DNA of 64,000 bases, from assembly GCA_035602155.1 (NCBI GenBank), contig DATNMW010000046.1, positions 26,322 through 90,321 of the forward strand. Direction: 5' to 3'. The position numbers and the translations under genes were made by a program. Origin of the DNA: Bog-159 sp035602155 (GTDB lineage Bacteria; Acidobacteriota; Terriglobia; Bryobacterales; Bryobacteraceae). Of this stretch, positions 9,213-17,615 are shown one piece after another. Under the pieces are notes generated by a model that had not been told where the DNA came from, searched no databases, and saw only the letters and a program-made list of their open reading frames with translations. How positions within the stretch are numbered: the stretch's first letter is position 1; every line of letters starts with the position of its first letter.

Positions 9213-9818
9213 TCAGTTGCCGAACTGATAGAAGAGCCCGACGGTATAGAGCACACTGTTCGCTTGGAACAACGAACTCAAGTACCGCTGGTAGCGAACT
9301 TCCGGCTTGATACCCCAATGCTCGCCGACGTACAGCCGGACGCCACCCCCGAAGCCGGCGTAGAGCGCGTTCGTGATAGTGAGGCTTACGCCCTCCGCGC
9401 TCGCGGAGAAGTGCCCGGCGCCCATCGCGGCTGTCATGTAGGGGCGTAGCTTGGAGGTGGACGACCCGAAACTGAAGTCGGCCCCGCCGCCGAAATTCGA
9501 CAAGCCGGCGGTCCCCGTTACGCCGCTGATCGATTCGGAAAGGATGGTGGAATGGTTGAACTCGCCGAACAAGTGAAGGTTATCTCCAATCCGATACGCG
9601 GCCGCACCCCCAAAGACGCCGTGAGTGCCGACGCCGCCATCGAGCGTCATGCCGCCACCGAAACCGGAAACCTCGAGGCCGGCTGCCCATGCGATCGCCG
9701 AGAAAACGGATGCCCCCGCGAATAGGACGAGGCTCCGGAAAACCAAGCCCCGATTGCGGAGTATCCCTCCGAGAACGGCGCGCCGCGAGGCGGCCAGTGA
9801 AACGCGCGTTGTCGTCAT
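9213..9818 (-). CDS. Outer-membrane beta-barrel protein
   Basis: 201 residues from the ATG at 9818, chosen because GGAGA lies 9 nt upstream; the ATG at 9827 sits too close to it. A signal peptide is seen (about residues 20-42, ending AIAWAAG). The mature part alternates hydrophobic and polar residues with many Gly and aromatic positions (GVFGGAAAYRIG, LFGEFNHSTIL, ALYAGFGGGVRLYV) and ends YTVGLFYQFGN, a beta-signal-like C-terminus, though with Asn rather than Phe last. This is the pattern of small OmpA/OmpW-type 8-strand barrels. Function within the outer membrane is unknown. It stands alone and is transcribed away from the sigma-like gene at 10149. Confidence 0.8.
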   Translation of the reverse strand: MTTTRVSLAASRRAVLGGILRNRGLVFRSLVLFAGASVFSAIAWAAGLEVSGFGGGMTLDGGVGTHGVFGGAAAYRIGDNLHLFGEFNHSTILSESISGVTGTAGLSNFGGGADFSFGSSTSKLRPYMTAAMGAGHFSASAEGVSLTITNALYAGFGGGVRLYVGEHWGIKPEVRYQRYLSSLFQANSVLYTVGLFYQFGN

Positions 9819-10148
9819 TCGATTCATGTCTCCATTTGTGTTAGGAATTACAACCACTCTCATCAAACGAACGCACCGGCGATTTGACGCAAGACTATTT
9901 TGGAGATCTCGCGCGCCCCCCCGCCGGCCGCGCTCTAACATGTCCGTTTCACCAAAAACATTTCAAGATTCCTTCGCGGAGCCGGTAGCGGCGGGCCGCC
10001 CACGCGTGATATTATCGGCGGTCGCAGGCCGGACCACCATGGAACCCAATTTCCGCCTTAGAAGCGAACACCCGGCAACTTGCCGCGGAACGTTTCGAGC
10101 TATCGCCGAAATGAATCGTCATGCGCGCTCATATACGGAGGGGCGCGG
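9819..10148. other. Divergent intergenic region
   Basis: 330 bases between the barrel gene (minus) and the sigma-like gene (plus). It should contain both promoters, but I see no clear -35/-10 pair and no repeat. Confidence 0.4.
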
Positions 10149-11681
10149 ATGAATCCTCTTCACGACCTGCTGTCGCATATTAGGCCCACGAGGCGTATTC
10201 CCGAGGAGTTTCGTCCCGATGTCGAAGGCCAGACAGTAGAAAAATTTCTGACGCGGGTGCGCGGCGGCTGGCTCTTCGAGCTTGTAATCCGGGCGGCCGC
10301 CCAGTACTACGGGATCGAGCGGGACCGCTACGTTGTCGCCGAAGACATCGTGGAGGACGTCGAACTCCGGATCAAGGGTCTCGCCCGCGTAATTGCGCGC
10401 GATCCAAAGGACGCCGTTGAAATTGCATCTCTGGCTCGTCAAGAACTCGACCGTCGCATCCAGGGCGGATTTCTGGCGCAAATGGCCTGGAACGTTTTTC
10501 GCGACTTGTGGAGAAAAATGAAGCGGGAGCAGAAACGGCAAGGTAGCGCCGCGGACGCGGAGAAGGCCGCTCAGGGCGAGTGGGAAAGGAAGAAGCGGAA
10601 CCAGGAGGCGCCAATTCCCGACGCGGAAAGGGACGAACGGCTCCGGCTGGTCTTCGGGCCGGGGGCGGCCAGTGCGCCGCACGAGATGGCCGCGTTTGCC
10701 TGGGGTCCAGGCCGCACGCCGCGGGCGTTGGTGGAGGACCTCGCCACACTTACCCTGAGTCAGCTTGCGGATGCCTGGGTTCAATGTTTCGCGGAAATTG
10801 AACAGCGCGATCGCGCCGAGGTGGAAAGCCTTTTCGAGGGGCTGAAAAACAAGGCGACTAGCGAGCGGCTTTTTGAATTCTGGGATCCGCTCAAGACCAT
10901 CGACGGATGGGTAGAGAGTGTGCAGGCGGAAATCGTGCGTCAGGGGAGCGCTTCCAAGAAGCCCCTCCACATGCGCGTTGCGTATCTGTACCAACAGAAG
11001 CTCGCATACACGACGGAGCGCATCGCCGCTCAACTCGGCCTCCGGCGCCTTGACCAACTGGCGGCGGATTTCGCGCCGCTGTACGCCAAACGCGTGCGCC
11101 GGGATGCGGACGACGTTCGCGCCGAGTTTCAGCCGTTGCTGGCGCACGCCAACGCGGCAGCCAAGCCGCTAGGCTACATCTATAAGCCGCACGATAAGGT
11201 ACTCGACTGGCAGTACAACGTCAGGAGGCGGGCTCGTGCCGCGGAGTCCGAACAATTGAAGGACGGCCTCAGGCTGATCGTCTCGGGCGGGATCGAGCCG
11301 TGGAAGGTCATGGCCTTCCTGGACTGCCACTGCCTCCGCAAGACGCCGCATCTGATTGCGGAGAAGTATGGCTTCCAACCACTTACCGCGATGAAAGATG
11401 GGTTGATCGCCGATTTTGCGGAGAAATGGGGGGCAAGTCCCGACTATGTCCGCGCGTCGCTTAGCGCGCTGGGCCGCAGGTTAATCGAGCCGCGCACTCC
11501 CAAAAACCTGGAAGCATGCGCCAGTGAAGACAGGGATCTGACAAGAGAACTGCAGCACTGGAGCGAAGAAGTCCTTGCCATAGTGAGGCCTAAGTTTGCC
11601 CGCGAATCTGGCTTGCGGCTGTTTGCATTGCGGCATCGCCTCCCGGCCGCCGCTACGGGGGCAGAGGGGGCGGCCGCTTGA
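10149..11681 (+). CDS. Large diverged sigma-like protein, first gene of the second CHAT module
   Basis: 510 residues; the ATG at 10149 has GGAGG seven nt upstream, and the longer frame adds only untranslated leader. Residues about 45-125 resemble sigma-70 region 2: an acidic helix (VAEDIVEDVELRI) and then MAWNVFRDLWRKMKRE, matching the usual pattern of a core-binding helix followed by the -10 recognition helix. The remaining 380 residues are helical, with a DNA-binding-like helix around 415-445 (KTPHLIAEKYGFQPLTAMKD), but match no family I can name. The following gene encodes a zinc anti-sigma-type membrane protein and overlaps its stop, which supports a sigma role. This is unusually large for an ECF-type factor, so the assignment stays tentative. 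Confidence 0.5.
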   Translation: MNPLHDLLSHIRPTRRIPEEFRPDVEGQTVEKFLTRVRGGWLFELVIRAAAQYYGIERDRYVVAEDIVEDVELRIKGLARVIARDPKDAVEIASLARQELDRRIQGGFLAQMAWNVFRDLWRKMKREQKRQGSAADAEKAAQGEWERKKRNQEAPIPDAERDERLRLVFGPGAASAPHEMAAFAWGPGRTPRALVEDLATLTLSQLADAWVQCFAEIEQRDRAEVESLFEGLKNKATSERLFEFWDPLKTIDGWVESVQAEIVRQGSASKKPLHMRVAYLYQQKLAYTTERIAAQLGLRRLDQLAADFAPLYAKRVRRDADDVRAEFQPLLAHANAAAKPLGYIYKPHDKVLDWQYNVRRRARAAESEQLKDGLRLIVSGGIEPWKVMAFLDCHCLRKTPHLIAEKYGFQPLTAMKDGLIADFAEKWGASPDYVRASLSALGRRLIEPRTPKNLEACASEDRDLTRELQHWSEEVLAIVRPKFARESGLRLFALRHRLPAAATGAEGAAA

Positions 11682-12745
11682 CCATGCCGGCCAAACACTA
11701 CACCTCAAGGCAAATCTTCGTGTACCTCACGGGACGAGCTGCCGAAGCCGAGGCCGCCGATCTCGAACGCCACCTGGCAGTCTGCGACCGATGCGTCTCG
11801 CGCGCCCGCCGGGAATACAAAGCCGCGACAGAGCCAGCCTGGTGGACTCCGCGGGCACCTGAATCGGCGCCAGCGACCGTAGCGGCGCCGGCGCCCGAGC
11901 CTGTGCGCAGGCGGCTGCCTGGATTCGGGAGCATTCTTGTCCCGGCGCTCGCCGCTGCGGTGATTCTGACCGTTGTGTTCGGGTACGTTCTCTGGAACAT
12001 CTCTCGCCGGCGCAGCCCGGATGTGCCCGTCGCCGACCCGGTAATCGCATCCTTAATGGACACCAAAGGGCGGGTGATCCTCACTCAATCCGGCGAAATC
12101 GTACTCCCGCGCGGTTCCACGCCGCCATCAGACCTCTCCGCAACAGTGCGGGAGCTTCTCACCAAGACCGTCGTCAGGCCGCCTGACACCATTCAACTGG
12201 CACTTGCGGCGACCCGAACAGACCGTTTGGAGCGTGGGCCCTCCGGGGAGGCAGCCGAAGACCCCTTGCTCTTGTTCCCGATCGCCACTGCGGTCCGCGC
12301 GACCCGGCCCACCTTCTCATGGAGACCTGTCAAATCCGCCACGGGCTACGCTCTGTACGTAAAAGGGCGGAATAAGAAGGACGTTTGGAGGGGTCCCGTG
12401 GGGGAGGGCACCTCGTTCACATTGCCCTCGACAGCGCCCGAACTCGTTCGCGGAGAAGTATACCGCTGGCAGGTGGAGGCCACGGTGGAGGACGAACCCA
12501 GACTCTCCCGATGGGATTCGTTCGTGGTGCTCGACGAGGCCGGGCTGGATGCCGTAACCGCCGGCGAGAAGCTATACCCGGACTCGGCGTTACTGCTGGG
12601 CTCGCTCTATGAGGCCTATGGTCTCTATGGCGAGGCTGAGACCGAGTTCCGCCGCCTGGCCGACCTGAATCCGTCGTCGGCCCTGCCGGGCGAGATGCTG
12701 GCATCCCTCAGCCGGCTGCGCCAGAAATCCGTCAGCTCGCCATGA
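11678..12745 (+). CDS. Zinc-finger anti-sigma-like membrane protein
   Basis: 355 residues from a TTG at 11678, which overlaps the sigma-like stop and has AGAGGGGG seven nt upstream; an ATG at 11684 is the alternative. The N-terminus carries the HxxxCxxC signature of ZAS-type anti-sigma factors (His32, Cys36, Cys39, in RHLAVCDRC). A Pro/Ala linker leads to one transmembrane helix (84-106). The outer part contains a fibronectin-like block (FSWRPVKSATGYALYVKG) and a TPR-like hairpin near the C-terminus. In this family the cytoplasmic zinc domain holds the sigma factor and the outer domain senses a signal. The gene ends with an ATGA overlap onto the CHAT gene. Confidence 0.75.
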   Translation: MTMPAKHYTSRQIFVYLTGRAAEAEAADLERHLAVCDRCVSRARREYKAATEPAWWTPRAPESAPATVAAPAPEPVRRRLPGFGSILVPALAAAVILTVVFGYVLWNISRRRSPDVPVADPVIASLMDTKGRVILTQSGEIVLPRGSTPPSDLSATVRELLTKTVVRPPDTIQLALAATRTDRLERGPSGEAAEDPLLLFPIATAVRATRPTFSWRPVKSATGYALYVKGRNKKDVWRGPVGEGTSFTLPSTAPELVRGEVYRWQVEATVEDEPRLSRWDSFVVLDEAGLDAVTAGEKLYPDSALLLGSLYEAYGLYGEAETEFRRLADLNPSSALPGEMLASLSRLRQKSVSSP

Positions 12746-15700
12746 TGCGCGGACTTGGTTTTGCTTTCGCCGCTTTGTTGGCGGTCTCGAATGGTTACTG
12801 CCAGCAGTCCGAAAGCGACCGCTTCTTCCAGGCGATCGCCCACAAAGATCCGGAGGCCGCCATGGCCATGTGGGCGGCCGATTCTCCGCACTTCGTTTCG
12901 GCCCGCGAGGATCTGCGCCGCCTGTTCGCCCCCAACCGGATACGCGTGGCCGAAATCAGCCCGGGCCGAGCTGTCTTTTACGGACTCGACCATGCCCGCA
13001 CCTACGTCAGCACCGATATCGAGGTTTACGACACCGTCACTGGAAAACCAGTCGAAGGATTCGGCCGCAAGAACAAGCTATTCGATTGGGTGAAAGAAGC
13101 GGATCGCTGGAAGATCTGGCGTTATGCGCCAGCCGAAGCCGAACTGGCGGATGCCTTGATCGCCGCGGGAAGCGCGCCGGACCGGGCTCGCTTGATGGCG
13201 GCGTCGAAAGAACTGGTTACCTCCGACCTGGTTCGGGTTCTATATAACGAAGGAGCCGAGGCGGCCAGAAACGGGCAGCCTCGGGAGTCGCTGCGCTTGA
13301 GCGATCTGGCAATCGAAGCAGGGGCCGCATTGGGCGACAAGGCGGCGCTGGGATGGGCTTATATCAAGAAAGCCGCCATCCTGCGCGACCAGGCCGACAA
13401 TGCCGTGGCGGGGCCTCTCGCCCAGCGCGGTCTGGAGCTGTTTCTGCAAATGCAAGATCGCCGCGGCGAAGCGGCAGCCCGCCTCGCGGCCGGATCCATA
13501 TACTCGCGGAACGCCGAGTTCGACAAGGCCTCGATCGAGTTCGAAGCGAGTCTGAAATTGGCAAAGGAGATTTCGGACCGGTCCGCCGAGGCAGCGGCGA
13601 GAGAAAGCATCGGCGAAGCTCTCCGCCTCACTGGCAAACTTTTTCCAGCACTGACGTCGTTCCAGAACAGCCTGGCGATATATCGCGATTTGGCGGATAA
13701 AATGGGCGAGGCTGCCGAACTGGAGAACGTCGCCAATGTGTGGCAGACCATCGGCCAAAACCAAAAGGCGCTCGATAACTACCGGCAGTGCGTGACCCTG
13801 GATGAGGAATTGAACGACAAACGCGGCCAGGCTACGGATTGGGGCAACATGGGGACGCTGCTCGACGCCATGTCCCGTTACCAGGAAGCGCTGGAGGCTC
13901 TGCAAAGGAGTCTGAAACTGCACCGGGAGACGGGTGACCGGCAGGGCCAGGCCATGACGCTCAACAACATTGGGATCGTCATGATGGAAACCGGAAAGCT
14001 TTCCGAAGCGTTCGCGAAGTATGCCGAAAGCCTGGCGCTGGCAGCCGAGATCCGCGACAAGGGCGTGCAAGCGATGGCGCTCTCAAACCAGGGAGCGGCG
14101 TACCGGTTCCAAGGCCAATATGGGAAAGCGCTGATTTCTCTCCAGGAGTCCCTAAAGATCGAACACGAGTCGCATAACCCCATCGGAGAGGCCAGGTCGC
14201 GCGCTATGATCGCCGCACTTGACAACGACTCCGGGCTGTTTCACGAGGCGCTGGAATTATTCGCGCAAACCGTACCGATCTTCGTGAAGGAAGGCATGAA
14301 AGCGGACGAGGCGGCCTCCTTTCACAATATGGCGGCGGTGTACCAGGAGATGGGCCAGTTCGGCCAGGCCGCCGCCGGATATCGGGAAAGCCTCCGCATC
14401 AAGCGATCGATCCTGGATGCCGCGGGCGTCATAGTCACACTGAACAACCTCGCGCAACTATACCTGGTCCAAGGCGGGTATCCGAAAGCGATTGAAACCG
14501 CGCGCCAGGGCGCGGAGCTTGCCCATAAAATCGGCAATCCAGCCGGAGAAGCCCTGAACACGCTGGCCATGGCCGACGGCCTGCAACTCGACGGCAAGCT
14601 GGGGGAGTCCGGGAAGGCGTATGCGGACGCTCTGCAACTTGCGGAAACCAGCGGCGCGCCGGACGCTGTTGCGGGCGCCTATACGGGACTGGGCTCGATT
14701 CAGGCCGCCGAACACAATTGGAGCGGCGCCGCGGCGGATTGCGAAAAAGCCATCGAAGCGGTGGAAACCATGCGGTCCGGGCTGAATGAGCCAGCGCTGC
14801 AGGTAGGTTTCTTCGACCTCCATCAGAAGCCTTATTTTTGCCTGCTGAACAGCCTGCTGGCGCTAAATCGGAATGAGGATGCGCTGCGCACGGCTGAGAG
14901 AGCGCGAGCCCGCACGCTTGTTGAAGTGCTCGATCGCGGCAAGGTTGACATCTATAAAGGGCTGCCCGCCGAGGACCGCAAAAAGCTGGAGGAACTCGAC
15001 GGCCGGGTGGCCGAGCGCGAGTTCGCATTGCGCCGGTCGTCGTCGGATAAACTCTTGCGGGATCTAAGAGCCGCGCGGCAGGCCCGCGACGATTTGGAGC
15101 GCGTACTCTATTTGAAAGCACCCAATCTGGCCGTCAACCGCGGCGACGTCGATCCCGTAAACGTCGCGGACTTGAAAGCTTTGCTGCCGGACAGCCATGC
15201 CGCCCTGATCGAATATGCACTGGGGGAAAAGGGATCCTGGCTGTTCGTTCTCCGCGGGCCAGCCCAGGCAGGCGGCTCCCCGGAATTATTTGTGCATTTT
15301 CTGGCGGTTGATCGCCAGAAGATCGGCAAACTGGCCAAGGGCTATTGGGAGCGCCTCAGGAAGCAAGGCGCTGAAGGATCGGAGGGCGGCGAACTGTTTC
15401 GCCTGCTGGTTGCGCCGGCCTACACCGAACTCGCAAAGGTCTCAACTCTCGGAATTGTGCCGGACGGCGGCCTTTGGCTGGTCCCTTTTGCCGCTTTGCG
15501 CGAACCAGCCGGGCACTACCTTGTGGAGAGCAAGGCCATTTACTATGCGCCATCGCTCACCGCTCTTCGAGTCATGGATCGCATGGCCGAAAAAAGACGC
15601 CCGGCACTGGAGGCGCGGCTACGAGAAGGCGCCCCTCCCCTTCTGCTCGTCGGCAACCCTTCGCTCGGCCCATCCCACCGGGTGGATCTGCCTTTGCGCG

Positions 15701-16287
15701 GGGCGTTTGCCGAACTCCCACAAACTGCGGCGGAAGTGCAGGGAATCCGCCGCCTTCCAGGTATTCGGGCCGACATTCTGCTAGGCGGCGAGGCGACAGA
15801 GGCGAGGGTGAGAAGAGAGGCGGACAGGTATCTGGTCATCCATCTGGCAACGCACGGTTTCTACGACTCAACGAATCCTATGTACTCCGGTATCGTCCTT
15901 TCCCAGGCCGGGAATTCGAAAGAGGACGGCATCTGGGAGGCGCGGGAGATCGCGGAACAGAATCTGAGCATGGAACTCGTGGCGGTTTCCGCGTGCGATA
16001 CCGCTCGGGGCGAAATCTTCGCGGGTGAAGGTGTCCTCGGATTGGCGTGGGCCTTCTTTGTGGCTGGCACCTCCAGCAGTCTGCTAACCGACTGGGCGGT
16101 GAACGATGCCAGCACGTCGTTGATTCTGCGCCAGTTCTACAGGGAGTGGGGAATCGGCAACTCGGGCCGGACGCATCACGACAAAGTCGTTGCCCTACAG
16201 CGGGCCCAGAAATGGATGCTCGCCCAGAAGGCATATTCCGACCCGTATTACTGGGCGCCGTTCGTTTTGATCGGCGCGCCTCGTTAA
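12742..16287 (+). CDS. Exported TPR protein with C-terminal CHAT (caspase-like) protease domain
   Basis: 1181 residues. A signal peptide (residues 1-20) is followed by an NTF2/SnoaL-like domain (about 25-125), many TPRs of the kind with the RGEA / GNMGTL pattern (about 140-650) and a CHAT domain (about 850-1180). The dyad is present: HLATH (1034-1038) and Cys1085 in SACDTARG. The start overlaps the anti-sigma gene as ATGA. It shares architecture with the 1009-residue CHAT protein at 5283-8312 and sits in an equivalent gene set, so the two loci look like paralogous modules. Substrate and activation signal are unknown. Confidence 0.88.
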   Translation: MMRGLGFAFAALLAVSNGYCQQSESDRFFQAIAHKDPEAAMAMWAADSPHFVSAREDLRRLFAPNRIRVAEISPGRAVFYGLDHARTYVSTDIEVYDTVTGKPVEGFGRKNKLFDWVKEADRWKIWRYAPAEAELADALIAAGSAPDRARLMAASKELVTSDLVRVLYNEGAEAARNGQPRESLRLSDLAIEAGAALGDKAALGWAYIKKAAILRDQADNAVAGPLAQRGLELFLQMQDRRGEAAARLAAGSIYSRNAEFDKASIEFEASLKLAKEISDRSAEAAARESIGEALRLTGKLFPALTSFQNSLAIYRDLADKMGEAAELENVANVWQTIGQNQKALDNYRQCVTLDEELNDKRGQATDWGNMGTLLDAMSRYQEALEALQRSLKLHRETGDRQGQAMTLNNIGIVMMETGKLSEAFAKYAESLALAAEIRDKGVQAMALSNQGAAYRFQGQYGKALISLQESLKIEHESHNPIGEARSRAMIAALDNDSGLFHEALELFAQTVPIFVKEGMKADEAASFHNMAAVYQEMGQFGQAAAGYRESLRIKRSILDAAGVIVTLNNLAQLYLVQGGYPKAIETARQGAELAHKIGNPAGEALNTLAMADGLQLDGKLGESGKAYADALQLAETSGAPDAVAGAYTGLGSIQAAEHNWSGAAADCEKAIEAVETMRSGLNEPALQVGFFDLHQKPYFCLLNSLLALNRNEDALRTAERARARTLVEVLDRGKVDIYKGLPAEDRKKLEELDGRVAEREFALRRSSSDKLLRDLRAARQARDDLERVLYLKAPNLAVNRGDVDPVNVADLKALLPDSHAALIEYALGEKGSWLFVLRGPAQAGGSPELFVHFLAVDRQKIGKLAKGYWERLRKQGAEGSEGGELFRLLVAPAYTELAKVSTLGIVPDGGLWLVPFAALREPAGHYLVESKAIYYAPSLTALRVMDRMAEKRRPALEARLREGAPPLLLVGNPSLGPSHRVDLPLRGAFAELPQTAAEVQGIRRLPGIRADILLGGEATEARVRREADRYLVIHLATHGFYDSTNPMYSGIVLSQAGNSKEDGIWEAREIAEQNLSMELVAVSACDTARGEIFAGEGVLGLAWAFFVAGTSSSLLTDWAVNDASTSLILRQFYREWGIGNSGRTHHDKVVALQRAQKWMLAQKAYSDPYYWAPFVLIGAPR

Positions 16288-16304
16288 CGGCAACTGGCAC
16301 GGCG

Positions 16305-16979
16305 CTATCCCCGTGGCTTCCCCAGCGCCTCCGCGAAAGCTTCAAACAGCTTCATCTGGGTGGCATCCCGCCGCGCCTGATCCTCGGGATGCCACTGCAC
16401 CGCCAAAGCGAGCGGGCAATCGCTCCGTTCCAGCGCTTCGATCACACCGTCGGGAGCGGATCTGGCTGTCACCCGCAAACCGGCGCCGACCCGCTCGACA
16501 GCCTGATGGTGGCGCGAATTCACCGCGTGCGCACCATCCCCCAGAATTGCCGCCAGCCGTGTGCCCGGCTCGACCAAAATCTGGTGGGCCGGCTGTGCCG
16601 GATCGCCGCCGCGCACCACATGCGCCGCGGAGTTTTCCAGATTTTGAATCAAAGAGCCGCCGTGCGCCACGTTGAACAATTGCATGCCACGGCAGATGGC
16701 CAGCACCGGCAGGCCGGAGGCCAGGGCCTCGGCTAGCAGGCCCATCTCCAGTTCGTCGCGCGCGTTGTCGGGCGTTTCATTCCCGGGGTGTGGTGGCGCG
16801 CCGTAACGGACCGGATTGAGGTCCGTCCCGCCGCTCAGCAACAAGCCCTGCAATCCGGCCAGCGAGCGGGGATCCTCGGGAGAAATCAAAACCGGCTCGA
16901 TACCGGCCTGCCGTAGGGCCTCCGCATACGGTTCCGCTTTACCCGGTTCGCTGAAGGTCAACCCGGCTTTCAGCATCAT
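16305..16979 (-). CDS. Class I glutamine amidotransferase-like hydrolase (peptidase C26, PuuD type)
   Basis: 224 residues, cytoplasmic. The nucleophile elbow is AICRGMQ with the catalytic Cys, and VQWHPE supplies the His-Glu pair. LLLSGGTDLNPVRYG is the conserved oxyanion and substrate region of gamma-glutamyl-gamma-aminobutyrate hydrolases. Members cleave gamma-glutamyl amides, for example in putrescine breakdown, but no putrescine genes are nearby, so the substrate is open. The start at 16979 overlaps the MgtC-like gene as ATGA; the longer open frame is a shadow of that gene. One transcript with mgtC is likely. Confidence 0.88.
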   Translation of the reverse strand: MMLKAGLTFSEPGKAEPYAEALRQAGIEPVLISPEDPRSLAGLQGLLLSGGTDLNPVRYGAPPHPGNETPDNARDELEMGLLAEALASGLPVLAICRGMQLFNVAHGGSLIQNLENSAAHVVRGGDPAQPAHQILVEPGTRLAAILGDGAHAVNSRHHQAVERVGAGLRVTARSAPDGVIEALERSDCPLALAVQWHPEDQARRDATQMKLFEAFAEALGKPRG

Positions 16980-17440
16980 TTCTTTGTCTCGGGCTCGGCA
17001 TGGCCGGAGCGTTCCTTCCGTGGAACCAGAAGATGCAGCGTGATCAGGTTCAACAGGCTGAGAATGACGGCAATCTCGATGCGGGATTCGGCAATTGCCG
17101 CGCCGATCACGCCCGTGTTCCATATGCTGGCGGCCGTGGCGGTTCCGTGGACGTTCCCTCTGCCGCGCATAATGGCCCCGCCGCCGATGAAGCCGATGCC
17201 GGTAGTGAGGCCCTGGATGATGCGGGAGCGAGACGACACGTCGCCGCCGCCAAAGGAATCCGCCAGCAACACGTAACCGCAGCTCGCCATGGCCACCAGC
17301 GGAAAAGTGCGCAGCCCCACGCTGTGCTGGACCCGCTCGCGCTCCCATCCGATAGGCAGGGCTAGAACATACGCGGCGGTAACCTTGGCGGCGATCGTCC
17401 CAAACGCTTGCCAGTTAACCAACGATCCCATCCAATCCAT
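16976..17440 (-). CDS. MgtC/SapB-family inner-membrane protein
   Basis: 154 residues with four hydrophobic helices and the family signatures GWERERVQHSVGLRTF, GIGFIGGGAI and the following TAASIW motif. MgtC proteins act in low-magnesium and acid adaptation and inhibit the F-type ATPase in pathogens; here the role is not known. The C-terminal cytosolic domain of longer MgtC proteins is missing, giving a short SapB-like form. It is the first gene of a two-gene minus-strand unit. Its leader carries a 9-nt direct repeat listed separately. Confidence 0.9.
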   Translation of the reverse strand: MDWMGSLVNWQAFGTIAAKVTAAYVLALPIGWERERVQHSVGLRTFPLVAMASCGYVLLADSFGGGDVSSRSRIIQGLTTGIGFIGGGAIMRGRGNVHGTATAASIWNTGVIGAAIAESRIEIAVILSLLNLITLHLLVPRKERSGHAEPETKK

Positions 17441-17447
17441 TGGCTAA

Positions 17448-17468
17448 GGATAACAACTTGGATAACAA
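17448..17468 (-). repeat. Tandem 9-mer in the mgtC leader
   Basis: GGATAACAA occurs twice with 3 nt between the copies (17448-17456 and 17460-17468), so on the coding strand TTGTTATCC is repeated 8-28 nt before the mgtC start. The position suits a regulator site. Confidence 0.4.
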
Positions 17469-17615
17469 ATGGCGCACGGAATAGGTTTGCCACTATAATC
17501 GAATAGGACAATTGGACACGTGTAACTGTACATTTAACGGTGGAATCAACGATTTGCGGGGCATAACCGAAGATTCTTCTTTATGTATTGAAACATTCCG
17601 TGGTACTTATGTTTT

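Noticed and set aside
8677..9318. 213-codon minus-strand frame
   Set aside because: Arg/Ser/Pro-rich, overlaps the barrel gene's 3' end, no motif and no ribosome site.
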